Positions 1-9,573 of a DNA stretch of 64,000 nucleotides are shown piece by piece (position 1 is the first letter of the stretch; every line of letters begins with the position of its first letter). Made by a program: the position numbers and the translations under genes. Origin of the DNA: Callaeas wilsoni (Eukaryota > Chordata > Aves > Passeriformes > Callaeidae). Below the pieces are notes generated by a model. It did not search any database. It worked only from the letters and a program-made list of their open reading frames with translations, and was not told the DNA's origin. Location: the NCBI GenBank assembly GCA_013398955.1, contig VWPU01004574.1, positions 124,001 to 188,000 on the forward strand, in the 5' to 3' direction.

Positions 1-1561
1 GCTATTCAAGATTCTCCCTCCTGGCAGAGATCTCCTGCCCCTCTTCCCAGGGGAGCCCCAGCTTCCCAGCGTAGGGGAATCCCTGAGTTTGCTTGCAGGC
101 TGGGACTTCAGCCCATTCAATTAACACGCACATGTGACAGGCCCATGGCAAGTCACTTACAAACTTCACCGAACATCATCACATGCAAAAACTCGCTTTG
201 CACACGCCACAGACTGTGACTGCAACCACACACTTGGGTTTGCACAGGCACTGGTGCATAAGTAATTTAGGAGGGGTGAAAAATAACTATTGCTTGAGCT
301 TATCTTTGGGGTTAGGTGTCTAAAAAGAGATGTCCTCTCAACCATTTGGAAGAACCCAGAGTATGTCTAAAAAACCACCTGAGAAAAGGGAAAGGGATTT
401 CCAAAACCATCACCAGGCACAGAATTATACATCTTTAAATTAGCATGTGATTGAAGCCTAAGCCAATACCCTGACCTCAAATTCCCCTTTCTAACTGTCA
501 ATTCTCACATCTATATAAGATTTCTCTCTTGAAATGCATTTTTTCCTTGACTGTTTCTCTAGGACAGCGCATCAATCTTGGAAGATAAAGTATGCTAAAG
601 CTGCTGATTTGGATTTAGTTTGTTGGGTTTTTTAAAATTTTGCAAGGCATTATTTCCCTGAGAGTGTCATGCCAGTGCTGATGCCTTGTTCTAGTAAGAA
701 AACACACCAAATCATAGCCACTTAGTTCACCTCTAAGCGATGTCAGAAATATCAAAAAAGGGCCAATGTCTATTCCTGCTGCCCAAGCTGTCCTCTGGGA
801 CAATGATCCTCTGCCACCAGTTCTTCTGAGTGGACAGCTTTCCTCTCTCTCACTGTTCAGGTGTGCTGGGAAGGAGCGTTGAGGCTTTGCCCCTTACCTT
901 CATGAGCTGAAGGGAGAAGGCACTATCCTAAAGCACTCCCCTGCTCCCTCTGCACTGCCTTGTGGAAAACGAGACCTTTCCAGAAAGCTCTGGTGAGGTA
1001 TGCACCTCCTTGCTCAGAAAATTAGGCAATCCCAAAATTCCAGAGCTTGTGAAATCCTTTTCAATTCCCAGATATCTTTTAGACACTGGCATAGACTGAA
1101 AAGAAGGCTTGCTACTGAAATTTGAATACTCTGGGCAAGAGCTCAGGTTTGCTCTGGGTCAAGCTGAGAGGAGCAAGAGTGCAGACCACAGACCTATCCA
1201 GGACGTAGACTAGCAAATCCAAGATCAGGATCCACTTTTCTATGTCAATTTGTGGAAAAACTATGTTGCTAGGTTCCTCCTTATGCTTCGTACAGAAATA
1301 CGTGGGGGACTGGGTGTCACCAGCTGAGCCTCAGTTGACTCCTGCTGGTCTGTGCAGGGGCATTGAATGTGCAGAAAGAGCAGAAATTTATAGGATTACT
1401 CAGGATTCAAGTAACCCCTGGCTGCATTTGCCCAGAAGTATCAAGGGGCAATTCTCACTTTAATTCATAAGGGAGCATGAAAAGAGCACTCTCGTAAAGC
1501 TGATGTGGACAGTGACCGGGTGATATTTCCAAAAGGGTATCAAAGCCATAGTGGGAATTAC
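1..1561 (-). other. IRF4: IRF4 intron 7, partial
   Basis: Starts with donor GTAATT at 1561 and continues past the left edge. I looked on the minus strand for the next exon (expected to begin with LQAFAHHGR-like codons) and did not find it, so it lies outside. No repeat or gene recognised. Confidence 0.85.
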
Positions 1562-1915
1562 CTGCTAAAAACTGCTGAGTATCAAAGAGCTTGCATGTTT
1601 GGTCCCGCTCCAGCTTGTTGGGTCGGTCACTGCAGAGCGCCAGAGGCCCGTCCCAGTAGATCCTGCTTTGGCAAAGTCTCTTAGCGTAGAGGCCATCAGG
1701 TGCCATCCATAGAATTACTCCTCGTTCCAGGTGGTTCAGCAGTTTTTCTATGTTCTTCCTCTGGCCATTATCCTCTGGATAAGGGAAGATAACTTGGTCC
1801 AGGCTGCTGACCTCGTAGCTTTGGCCGTGGGATATCCTACAGCCTTCAGGACTGGAAGTTGTCACCTCCTTCACCAGTATTTCACGGTAATATAAGCAGA
1901 TGTGGAGCCGACAAT
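1562..1915 (-). CDS. IRF4: IRF4 exon 7: residues 244-361, IRF association domain
   Basis: The acceptor CTTGTAG precedes 1915 and the donor GCAG|GTAATT follows 1562. It is 354 bp: two bases, 117 codons, one base. It encodes most of the IRF association domain, an SMAD MH2-like fold used for contacts with PU.1 and other partners. Recognisable strings are CRLHICLYYREILVKEV, EDNGQRKNIEKLL and WDGPLALCSDRPNKLERD. It ends QQFLA with the next Glu codon split. The final exons are not in the window. Confidence 0.97.
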
Positions 1916-4900
1916 CTACAAGGAGAAACAAACAAACAGACAGACAAAAAAGAATTACTATGATACATTAGTATGGCTGGTTTATGTTTCAGATCTGTGC
2001 TAAGGCCAAGAGACAAGTTTGCATGACATTTCTGAGCCCAATGGTCAGGACCACCCAAAAGCTCGTATTAGTAAAAATAATTAAAAGAATATAAATACTA
2101 AAATTTGTTGGGCACAGTAACATTAACGCTCTCTCATCTTACTAAAAGGGCTACTGATGAGTGGGAATTTAGTACGAACCAAAATCCCACAAACTTCACG
2201 TTTCCATTTAAAAGGAAAAATCTGCTGTTGGTCACAGTTGAAAAGAAAGAAAAAGTTGATGTTGGTCACATTTTCCAAGTTCACGTCACAATTAAACCCA
2301 CCAGCTCAGTACACTTCCTCAGATTTAATAAGGAAGTAGCTGTGTTTCCCCCCAGACTTTGCACAGAAAAGGCTTCTGCACAGGGGACCTGCAAACTTGC
2401 ACTCAGCTGCCTGGAGAGAAGCGACTGCTGGCTCCAGCTCCAACAGGGCTGTACCCAAAATCCCCTGCCTTGCTTTCAAATGGCCATTTGGTCAACTTGG
2501 CTGACTCCTACAAATTCACGCAGCACTGAAAATATATATATATATATATATAATAGTTACATGTGTGTACAATATATGTTCACATACACACACAAAGGCA
2601 CACACATCTACACACACACTGACCCTGATTCAGGAGAATAATCCCACTTAAGAAACCCACCAGGTATCACTTTACAGGTCTATCCATTTTTTCTGTGAAA
2701 AGCACATTCCCACATCTCTTCCCAGAATTACTTAGAAAGTTCCCCAGCATCCAGACATCCGCAAACTTGGCTGAAATAACTTCTCTTTTCTTTCCTGAAT
2801 GGCTTTTTTTTTTTTCCACCAGGAATAACAAAGCAGAGCAAATCCAGATAGCACCAACAGGAGCACTACAAGGTATCCAGGTAACACCAATTTTTGGGGG
2901 GGCTCCTCCCAAATGAAAACCTGAGCCTTAAGTCACTGACACGCCTAAATTGCCAAACTCCCTGAGAAGGCCTGATTTGGTGTCTCACCAAAGCAACCCA
3001 GCACTAATACCATGAATCAGTGAAGCACTTCCATTAGCTTTAACCACCTCCATCCACTGGAGCTGGGGCTGGAAGTGCTTTAAGTATCCTGGAAAACAGA
3101 GACTTTCAACCATACACCAAATTAATTCACTAAAGAGGTTTATTTTTTTTTTTCCTTCTTTTTTCCTTTCATCTGAAAGGAGAGATGGTGCCTGGGCAAG
3201 TCAGAAGTGGGAGTCTCTTGTCAAGCTCCCCAGGAGGCCTGGGGGGTTTATGGACCTTACCTGACAGAGCGAGGGCTTCACCAGACCTTATGCTTGGCTC
3301 AATCGGGATGCCAGGAGTCTGGGACTCAGGAGGAGCACAAGCATAAAAGGTTCCTGTCACCTGACAACCTGTTTTCACAAACAAAAGTCAGTGACAACAG
3401 CCTAAATCCTAAAAGAAAAGCTAGGGCAGAGATCACAGCAATGCAAAACTGAGTTTTCATGGGCCCCAACAGGAACCCTCTCTCTCTTTCTCCTTTTTCT
3501 TAAAAAGGTCTTATTTCCCAATTCCTCCAGGTAGACCAACTCTACCAATCACTCCAGATGTTACCTGGACTGTATTTTTATTTGGGTCTGCATAAAACAG
3601 TCCCTTAGCACTTCGATATTCCCCCTAGTCCTTTTCCTTACTTATTATTATGTTATTCCATTGGAGAAATAATTTACATTTTTAATTTACATTTTACTAG
3701 ACTACAGTGCTCTTAAAAGTTGCCTGCATAAAACAATTCATATTTCCAAGAAATTTTACTAATGATGAGTATAACAATAAAGCTGGGGTTAACACCGTTT
3801 AAATGTAGGTGAAGAAAAATGTGCAGCAGGAGATTATTAGGGTTTTATTAGCAGAACTACTATTAAACTGTTCCAAGAGATGCCTTTCAGTAAGTGGATT
3901 ATACCATGGACAACTGATGTTTTCCTCTGTTTCTCAATGCCAATGAAAGTCTTTGGAGGACGATGCAAGTGACTTGCAGACAAGCACACATTACCTTTCC
4001 CAGTGGCAGAACTCACCACAATAAGGAGCTGGAGCGACATGGATAAAAAACACTCCCAATCTCTTGACACGTTTTAGAGCCCAGTGCGAAACCCAATACC
4101 AACCACTAACAACTGCCTACAAATTCAGCGAAGTATCCAAACATGTTTAAGTGCTGCAGAGGATGTACTTCAGGGCAAAGCTCATTCTGCTTGCTACCTT
4201 GACTTTTTAATAGCAAATCACCCAACTAAAAGCAAAGCGTTCTGCCTAATAATTCCAATATACTGCCAGCAAAAGTTGCAGTGCACTGAGCATTTACTTT
4301 TTAGCAGATCCAAAGATTTCTCTGCATCAAAACTGTGAGAGAGCTGTCCTTTAAAAATACAGCACCTACTCCAAGGGTCCTTTCTCGCTTCCCATCCTTT
4401 CCTGCCCTTATGAACCAGCTGCTTTTCCTCACAAAGCAAATGCCTGCATCCTCAGGTGAGTTACCCTGCAAGGGTCTACAGCATACAGTTGCCTTTCTCT
4501 TATGTTTTATTCCCTGCAAGCTTCAGCGCTGCCAATTTTCCCAATCTGGGCTTTTTCCTACAGATGCAGAGCTTGGAAAGCCCTGATTATGTTAGGCTCT
4601 GGTACTGTGAGATCTTTGGGGAAGGAAACATCCCTTTATTCTGTTTCTGCTGTACCAGCCCCAAGAGAGTCTCAATCCATGACAAGTTGTCCCACTGCCA
4701 CAGCACTAAAATAAAGTAATAATTCCAGCTTTCCTCTAGGGAGAATAATGCCAGTCTAACCCACAAGGCTGGAGGGAAAATCTCACTGGTGTATGCCTCA
4801 AAAAGTCCAAAATCAGAGAGAAAAGCTAAAGAACATATGTTCCCATTTGGGGTTTTTTGTGAGGGTTGGTTGCCTTCTTTATTGCTCCGGGCTTTTGAGA

Positions 4901-7563
4901 CAGCTGAGGACTTTTGGGGGCTCATTCCTATCAAGGCAGAGGACTGCACAGCCCACACACCACACATACAGCGGCAGCGAATGCAAGAGCCAGGACAAAG
5001 GTGGCTCTCTTTCAAGGAAACCCAGCACTCCTCTCCATCCACATCTGTTAATTCCAATCAAAGCCACAAATAACAGACGTGGAATCTGAGGTTCCTCCAG
5101 GTGGCCAGCCTCAGGAAGCAGCCCTAAACAGGGGTGTCTTACCGTTTTCACAGCCGGGCCCTTGCCAGTGATGGCTGCGAGCGGCGAAGGGGACGCTGGC
5201 GCACTGGTAGGGAATGTCGGGATGCGGCTGCTCTGGGGCAAACTCCCTCCAGTTCCGTTCATGGGGCACCATGTAGTTCGGCACCTATTCAATTTAACGA
5301 GGTATTCTTTTAGTAGGCAGCTGTCAAAACTAATGCTATGCATTGCATCAGCTTTTGCATGTCAGCTCCTTGATTCTCCCTGCCAAAGCCCATGGAGGTC
5401 TGAGCTGTGCCCAGGCTACATGGATGGCACTTCGCCACCACCACCAATGATGCTTTCAAATGAGTTTCTCACCACTGGTGTAAATAATAGGCAGAGTGAA
5501 GTAACAAAAGGCAGTCAAAGCACTGCTGGTAAATGTCTGCTTGAAAGAGCAAAGCTTCATTGGGTGCTCGCATTCTGGCATCAGCAGAATGGCAGTGCAC
5601 TAGGAACTGTCGTCCAACAGAAAAGAGCTGTTACTCCGGGATAAACAACACCAAGGGAAATCAATTGCCTTGTGGCCTCATCTGACATTAGAAAAGTTGA
5701 TTCTCAGTTTCTCAGTTTTCATAATGAAGTTTCTTCACAGAGAGAACCTGAGAGCCCCACCAGCAAGGACAGACATAGCACAGAGTGCAGAAATTGTGCT
5801 GCTCAGTGGAGAGGCACCAAGCGGAACACTCAACTAATGCCATACCTGGGATGGTAGTGCAGTGTAAGGAGATGTTATTGGAAAGGGATGGTTCATCATT
5901 AATGGCTGCTCCTCCATGTTGATCTGTTTTGCACCTGTGTTCACCAGAGGGATGAAAATAAATGATGTCAACCACATCTTAAAGAAATCTGAAATTGGCA
6001 CATTAAAGACAAATCCATACAACCTGCCACTGAACAGAGAGGACCAAAATGCCTTCCAGCGCCCACTTGGGACTGGATTCCCTGGTCCCCCTGCAGTCAG
6101 CTCCGGGAGGCAGTCTGTCCCGCTGGGCTCTGCAGTGCCCCACAGCACAGTGCTGCCCAGCCTAATGCACAATGATGCCAAGCCTTTGCCTCCCACAGGC
6201 CCTGCCTGGCACCAGGGCCTTCTTGGAGAGCTGGCACTGCCCTGCCCTTGCCCTGGAGGCTGCAGGCTGGGCATCTCTCACTCCCAGCTCTTCCCCCCAA
6301 GGCAGTTACCTACTGTCTGCCTCAAAATTGCTCTTCCCTGTATTCAGAACCTAGATCCAGCATGCAATTTTTCTTTTTTTTTTGTCTGTCCCTTGAGCCG
6401 CCTGTTTGGCTCTCACTACACAGAACTGGCAGGGAGGCTCCAGCTAAAAGAGCAATTCCTCCAGTGATGTGCAGGTGCCTCTCTGCATCTTCCTGCAAGG
6501 CCTCCCTTTCAGTGCTCCAACTCAAACGCCAGCAGTCCTCCTGCAGACGCAGCCTCTCAAGTCATCAGAACAAGCTGCACTTGAGCCCTCATTTTGGTCC
6601 CTTTAAAGATTTAAAAAGGCTGCAGGGCCATTCCAGAAAAGCACACTTCAGTGCTCATATGCTTGCAATGAGACATATTCACATTCTGTTACACAGAGAA
6701 TTTAAGATGCTTTACCTTTTTTGGCTCCTTCTGGCACTATTCTGTACACTTTATAGGGATCTGAGATGTCCAGCTGGCTTCTCTCCACCAGTTCTTCAAA
6801 GTCATTGCTCTTGTTCAAAGCACACCTTAATCTTGTCTTCCAGGTAGGGGGATCTGGTTTATCAATGCCCTCTCTGAACTTTCCTTTAAAAAGAGCCCAA
6901 GCCTGGAAACATTTCAGATAATCAAAAGAGCAGGAAAACGGGAAAAAAAAAAAAAGGAAAGAAAGAAAGAAAAAGAATCAACTACAAGGCACCACGCTTG
7001 AAACAGCATACGTGTGTGTGCTTATATGTGCATGAATTGTGCATGAATTTACTCCCTACAGGTTTAGGCTAAAAAAAAGCAGCACAGTAAGGTACAAAAA
7101 ACAGTTTAGCGGGCATAAGAAAGGGGAATAAATGTGGAAACAGATGTGCTGCGGCCCCATGCAGAGAAGTGTGGAAGGGTGCGCTGTCCCGCAAACACGG
7201 GCACACCAGGGCACAGCCAGCGCCACCAGCCAGGCAGTGCCCAGCAGCAGCCAACCAGCAGAACCAGCCTGCACAGGCAGGTGACAAGGATGGGATGGGG
7301 AGGGGCATCCCTCCTGCCCTGCCAGTGTTCCACGATGCCAAGCCCAGGCTGAGCCTTACCTTGAAGAGGGCGGCATCCTCCTCCCGGTTGTAGTCCTGCT
7401 TGCCAGCGTGCTTCCAGGGGATGCGGAAGATGCTCTTCTCGTCGTTCTCCCACACCAGCCCGGGGTACTTGCCGCTGTCTATCTGGTCGATCAGCCACTG
7501 GCGGAGTTTCCCATTGCCACAGCTCACTGAGTTCATCCCGCACTCGCCCGGCTCCAAGTTCAT
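1562..7563 (-). CDS. IRF4: Interferon regulatory factor 4, six coding exons, 3' end outside window
   Basis: Lymphoid and myeloid transcription factor that binds ISRE sites, or composite ETS-IRF and AP-1-IRF sites with partners such as PU.1 or BATF/JUN. The coding sequence joins 7563-7360, 6902-6716, 5934-5846, 5284-5143, 3368-3261 and 1915-1562 on the minus strand; every junction is GT-AG and stays in frame. The N-terminal DNA-binding domain (about residues 15-130) shows all five family tryptophans at 23, 38, 50, 70 and 89, plus the recognition-helix Arg94-Cys95 pair (human Arg98-Cys99). A proline- and histidine-rich linker (about 131-243) and most of the IRF association domain (from about 244) follow. 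The visible part ends after residue 361; by comparison with human IRF4 (451 residues) about 85 C-terminal residues are missing to the left. The N-terminal leader is about four residues shorter than human. Identification is by recall of the family sequence and is very secure. Confidence 0.97.
1916..3260 (-). other. IRF4: IRF4 intron 6 with AT/CA microsatellite
   Basis: GT-AG intron of 1345 bp in phase 1. It contains an AT dinucleotide run and CA-rich tract at 2532-2622 and T-rich tracts near 2807 and 3142. Nothing coding is seen. Confidence 0.9.
2532..2622. repeat. (AT)n followed by CA-rich simple repeat
   Basis: About ten uninterrupted AT units at 2532-2552, then an imperfect TG/CA-rich tract to about 2622, inside IRF4 intron 6. 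Likely length-polymorphic. Confidence 0.85.
3261..3368 (-). CDS. IRF4: IRF4 exon 6: residues 208-243
   Basis: The acceptor AAACAG precedes 3368 and the donor TCAG|GTAAGG follows 3261. It is 108 bp: two bases, 35 codons, one base. It encodes the segment starting GCQVTGTFYACAPPE and ending EALALS, which leads into the IRF association domain and is close to the human exon. Confidence 0.96.
3369..5142 (-). other. IRF4: IRF4 intron 5
   Basis: GT-AG intron of 1774 bp in phase 1. I see only short open frames without recognisable protein similarity and no repeat family. Confidence 0.9.
5143..5284 (-). CDS. IRF4: IRF4 exon 5: residues 161-207, linker
   Basis: The acceptor GAATAG precedes 5284 and the donor AACG|GTAAGA follows 5143. 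It is 142 bp: 47 codons plus one base. It encodes a proline-, histidine- and tryptophan-containing linker that starts VPNYMVPHERNW and ends HHWQGPGCEN, matching the layout of the human exon (VHNYMMPP... to HHWQGPACEN). Confidence 0.95.
5285..5845 (-). other. IRF4: IRF4 intron 4
   Basis: GT-AG intron of 561 bp in phase 0. In humans this intron carries a known enhancer variant (rs12203592) bound by TFAP2A; I cannot tell by eye whether any related element exists in this shorter intron. Confidence 0.9.
5846..5934 (-). CDS. IRF4: IRF4 exon 4: residues 131-160, linker
   Basis: The acceptor ACACAG precedes 5934 and the donor CAG|GTATGG follows 5846. It is 89 bp, entered in phase 1 and left in phase 0. 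It encodes the start of the flexible linker, beginning GAKQINMEEQ and ending YTALPSQ. The linker is less conserved than the flanking domains, and this segment differs clearly from the mammalian sequence as I recall it while keeping the same frame and position. Confidence 0.95.
5935..6715 (-). other. IRF4: IRF4 intron 3
   Basis: GT-AG intron of 781 bp in phase 1. GC-richer than introns 5 and 6. No coding or repeat content recognised. Confidence 0.9.
6716..6902 (-). CDS. IRF4: IRF4 exon 3: residues 69-130, second half of DNA-binding domain
   Basis: The acceptor TTTCCAG precedes 6902 and the donor AAAG|GTAAAG follows 6716. The exon is 187 bp: 62 codons plus one base. It carries Trp70 and Trp89 and the recognition helix with Arg94, Cys95 and the LNKSNDF segment that contacts DNA in IRF proteins. 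It ends in the YRIVPEGAKK stretch that closes the domain. The following glycine codon is split across the intron. Confidence 0.97.
6903..7359 (-). other. IRF4: IRF4 intron 2 with long pyrimidine tract
   Basis: GT-AG intron of 457 bp in phase 0. An A/GAAA run at 6943-6975 reads on the transcribed strand as a long T/CTTT tract 40-70 nt upstream of the exon 3 acceptor. Confidence 0.9.
6943..6975. repeat. A-rich/(GAAA)n simple repeat
   Basis: Thirteen A residues followed by GGAAA and GAAA units. On the minus, transcribed strand it is a polypyrimidine tract upstream of IRF4 exon 3. Confidence 0.85.
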
Positions 7564-7654
7564 GCCACTTGTGTCAGAGGTTGGGCAGGGGGTTTTGGGG
7601 CGCCCCACCAAGCTGACCTCTCCACACACGTCCAAGCACCGGCTCTCTGGGAGG
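7360..7654 (-). CDS. IRF4: IRF4 exon 2: 5' UTR 7654-7564 and residues 1-68
   Basis: The acceptor CTCTGCAG precedes 7654 and the donor AAG|GTAAGG follows 7360. Translation starts at the ATG at 7563-7561, with G at -3. The second in-frame Met (residue 10) is a less likely start because the residues before it, MNLEPGECG, resemble the conserved N-terminus of the family. The exon encodes the first half of the DNA-binding domain, including Trp23, Trp38 and Trp50 and the IPWKHAGKQDY motif. It ends in phase 0 at Lys68. The coding part is 204 bp, exactly 68 codons. Confidence 0.97.
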
Positions 7655-9236
7655 CTGCAGAGGAAGGGGAAATGGGCAGGATGTGGGGAGAGGCAAACCC
7701 ACAGGTCAAGCGCTGGGCTAAGTCCGCACCAGCGGTGCCCAGTTCCTGATGCCACACACACCACACCAAGCAGCAGTCACGGCATGCATGGAGGCCCTTG
7801 GGGCCCCGGGAAACACGGTACAGAGCCTCAGGAAACTGGGCACAGCCCCCCACAGCCCTCCCCAGGCACTGCCTGTGCTGCAGACTTTGACAGACTTCCC
7901 CCTGTCCCAACACTGCTTTGCATGAACATACATCGATCGTTGAAATTTTTACTGCAAGTGACTTAAGGCACAACTCCCTTGTCCTGCTGAGCGTTCAACT
8001 GGGGACTTACTTTTCAACCAAAAGAGGAAAAAATTGCATTAAAATACACTTGCATATGATGGTGCACATATGTGATATCAGACACACGCACACGATTCGG
8101 AGGACTTCACATGCAGTTATGATTTATATGGCATCTATCCATAACATCGAAGTAATTTTCACAAGCTCACTTCAGCAAGACACACTTGAACACATGATGT
8201 CCTATACATATCTACCCTTCCAACTGCTCCCAGCACGCACACATAGCAACATTCAAATCTATACATTGCATATACCTAAAAGTGGAAAGACAGCAACCCA
8301 CGGCGCCTGGCATAAGGGCACTTATGTCCCCAGGGACGTGGGAGCTTGCAGCCCACCACACAGAGCCCTATAGCTGCACGCAGAGGTGCAGGCGCGCACG
8401 GAGAGCGGCGCGGCTCCGCAGGGATGGGCACCCGCTGGGAAGGCGCAAACGCCAGGACACTGGCACCAGTAACGGAGACCCAGCGTCAGGTTTGTCCCAT
8501 CGATCTGGAAAAGTACTTGAATGCCCAAAAGCTTCGTTTGGTGGGTTCTCACTCCACCCCACATCCCCATTACATCTAAAAAAATTAAGCGATTCCTCAC
8601 CAGGAATCTTTGCCTCGACACACGGGGAGCCCTCCCAAGCCCCTTGCCGGACAGGTGCACCCTACTGCGGGCAGATGGGCAGCACCGCTTACACCCCTCC
8701 GCAGGGGCAGCATCCCCCCGGACCCCAAACCCGGTCCCCCGGCATCTCCCCTGCGCACGGTGCGTCTGGAGGGGGGGAGGGGGACGGACGCCTTCGGGAC
8801 CACGGCTCCCCAGCGCGGAGCCCGACGGAGTCTGTGCGAAGACCCCAAAAAAGTCACTTTCCCCCCTTTCACTGTGCGCGAAGCGGATCCCTCCCACACA
8901 TTCCTGCGACCCTCCCGAGGGTAGCGGGAACCGGCCGAGATGGGGGCCGGTGTGCGCCTTCACCTCAGGAGCAGGTAACGGGCGGGTATTATTTATTTTG
9001 CTTTAAATTAAGGAAAAAATAGAATGAGGGGGGAAAATTGAAAAAAAAGAGAAAAAAAAAAAAAAAAGGCAAAGGGCTCGCTCAGGTGTCGACAGGCACA
9101 GGAGAAGCCCAGACCGGAGGAAGCCGAGGCACCCGCACCGCCCATCCCGCCTCCCTGCCCGGCCCGCCGGGAGCCGCGGCGGGAGCGCTGTGCCCGGCGG
9201 GGCTGGGGCCCGGGGGCTCGGCCGCCCCCCGCTTAC
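7655..9236 (-). other. IRF4: IRF4 intron 1
   Basis: GT-AG intron of 1582 bp within the 5' UTR. Its first part (about 8620-9236) belongs to the CpG island and includes a poly(A) run at 9041-9067. No gene seen. Confidence 0.85.
9041..9067. repeat. Poly(A)-rich tract
   Basis: Nearly uninterrupted A run with two G interruptions, inside IRF4 intron 1, contrasting with the GC-rich surroundings. Simple low-complexity sequence. Confidence 0.8.
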
Positions 9237-9310
9237 CTCTGTCGCGGCGCTGGGAGCGGGCACGGGCCGCCGGGTGCCGGGCGGCTGCCGAGACGGGGCG
9301 CAGAGCGACT
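9237..9310 (-). other. IRF4: IRF4 exon 1, non-coding 5' UTR
   Basis: The donor is seen as ACAGAG|GTAAGC, with the exon's last base at 9237. The 5' end is inferred: an initiator-like CCAGTC with its A at 9310 lies exactly 30 nt downstream of the first base of a TATAAAG box. The exon has no ATG, and exon 2 has none before the start codon, so I see no upstream reading frame in the spliced leader. A non-coding first exon agrees with the human gene. The start position is a prediction, not a mapped site. Confidence 0.7.
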
Positions 9311-9324
9311 GGGCCGACGGCACC

Positions 9325-9334
9325 GGGAAGTTTC
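9325..9334 (+). promoter_or_regulatory. Near-consensus Rel site abutting the TATA box
   Basis: GGGAAGTTTC departs from GGGRNNYYCC by one base (T at position 9) and resembles c-Rel-preferring CD28 response elements. It shares base 9334 with the TATA box, placing it within the first 30 nt upstream of the predicted start. Weak alone; worth noting with the perfect site 230 bp further upstream. Confidence 0.3.
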
Positions 9335-9340
9335 TTTATA
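9334..9340 (-). promoter_or_regulatory. TATA box of IRF4 core promoter
   Basis: TATAAAG reads on the minus strand at 9340-9334. An initiator-like CCAGTC with A at 9310 lies 30 nt downstream, the standard TATA-to-start spacing, and a splice donor follows at 9236. Position inside a CpG island and upstream of exon 1 supports a functional core promoter. No transcript data are available. Confidence 0.65.
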
Positions 9341-9563
9341 TGATGGAGGGCGTCGTGCCGGGCGGGGGGAGGCGGGCCCGGGCCCGGAGGTGGAGCCGGC
9401 GGAGGGGAGCGGGGACTTGGCGAGCTGGAAAACATCTGACACATACCCATTGCTGGTAAACACGCTGCGGGCGGGAGGGCGCGCAGCCCGGCGCCCTCCG
9501 CGTCCCCACTGGGTTGGGTTTTTTTAAATCTGTAGAGACAGACGCACATACATAAATAGCCCG

Positions 9564-9573
9564 GGGAAACTCC
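9564..9573 (+). promoter_or_regulatory. Consensus NF-kB/Rel site upstream of IRF4
   Basis: GGGAAACTCC matches GGGRNNYYCC at all ten positions and sits about 255 bp upstream of the predicted start site. IRF4 is an established NF-kB (c-Rel) target in mammalian lymphocytes, so the placement is meaningful. Binding itself is inferred. Confidence 0.5.

Noticed and set aside
1..1454. Search for the next IRF4 coding exon
   Set aside because: The highly conserved residues expected after QQFLA are not encoded on the minus strand here, so the last exons are outside.
7069..7764. 231-codon minus-strand frame including IRF4 exon 2
   Set aside because: Only the middle (7563-7360) is coding; both ends read through clear splice sites into introns, so it is not a separate protein.
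8282..9022. 246-codon open frame on the plus strand
   Set aside because: Same CpG-island effect, in IRF4 intron 1, low-complexity Pro/Ser/Arg composition, and an overlapping frame of similar length on the other strand.
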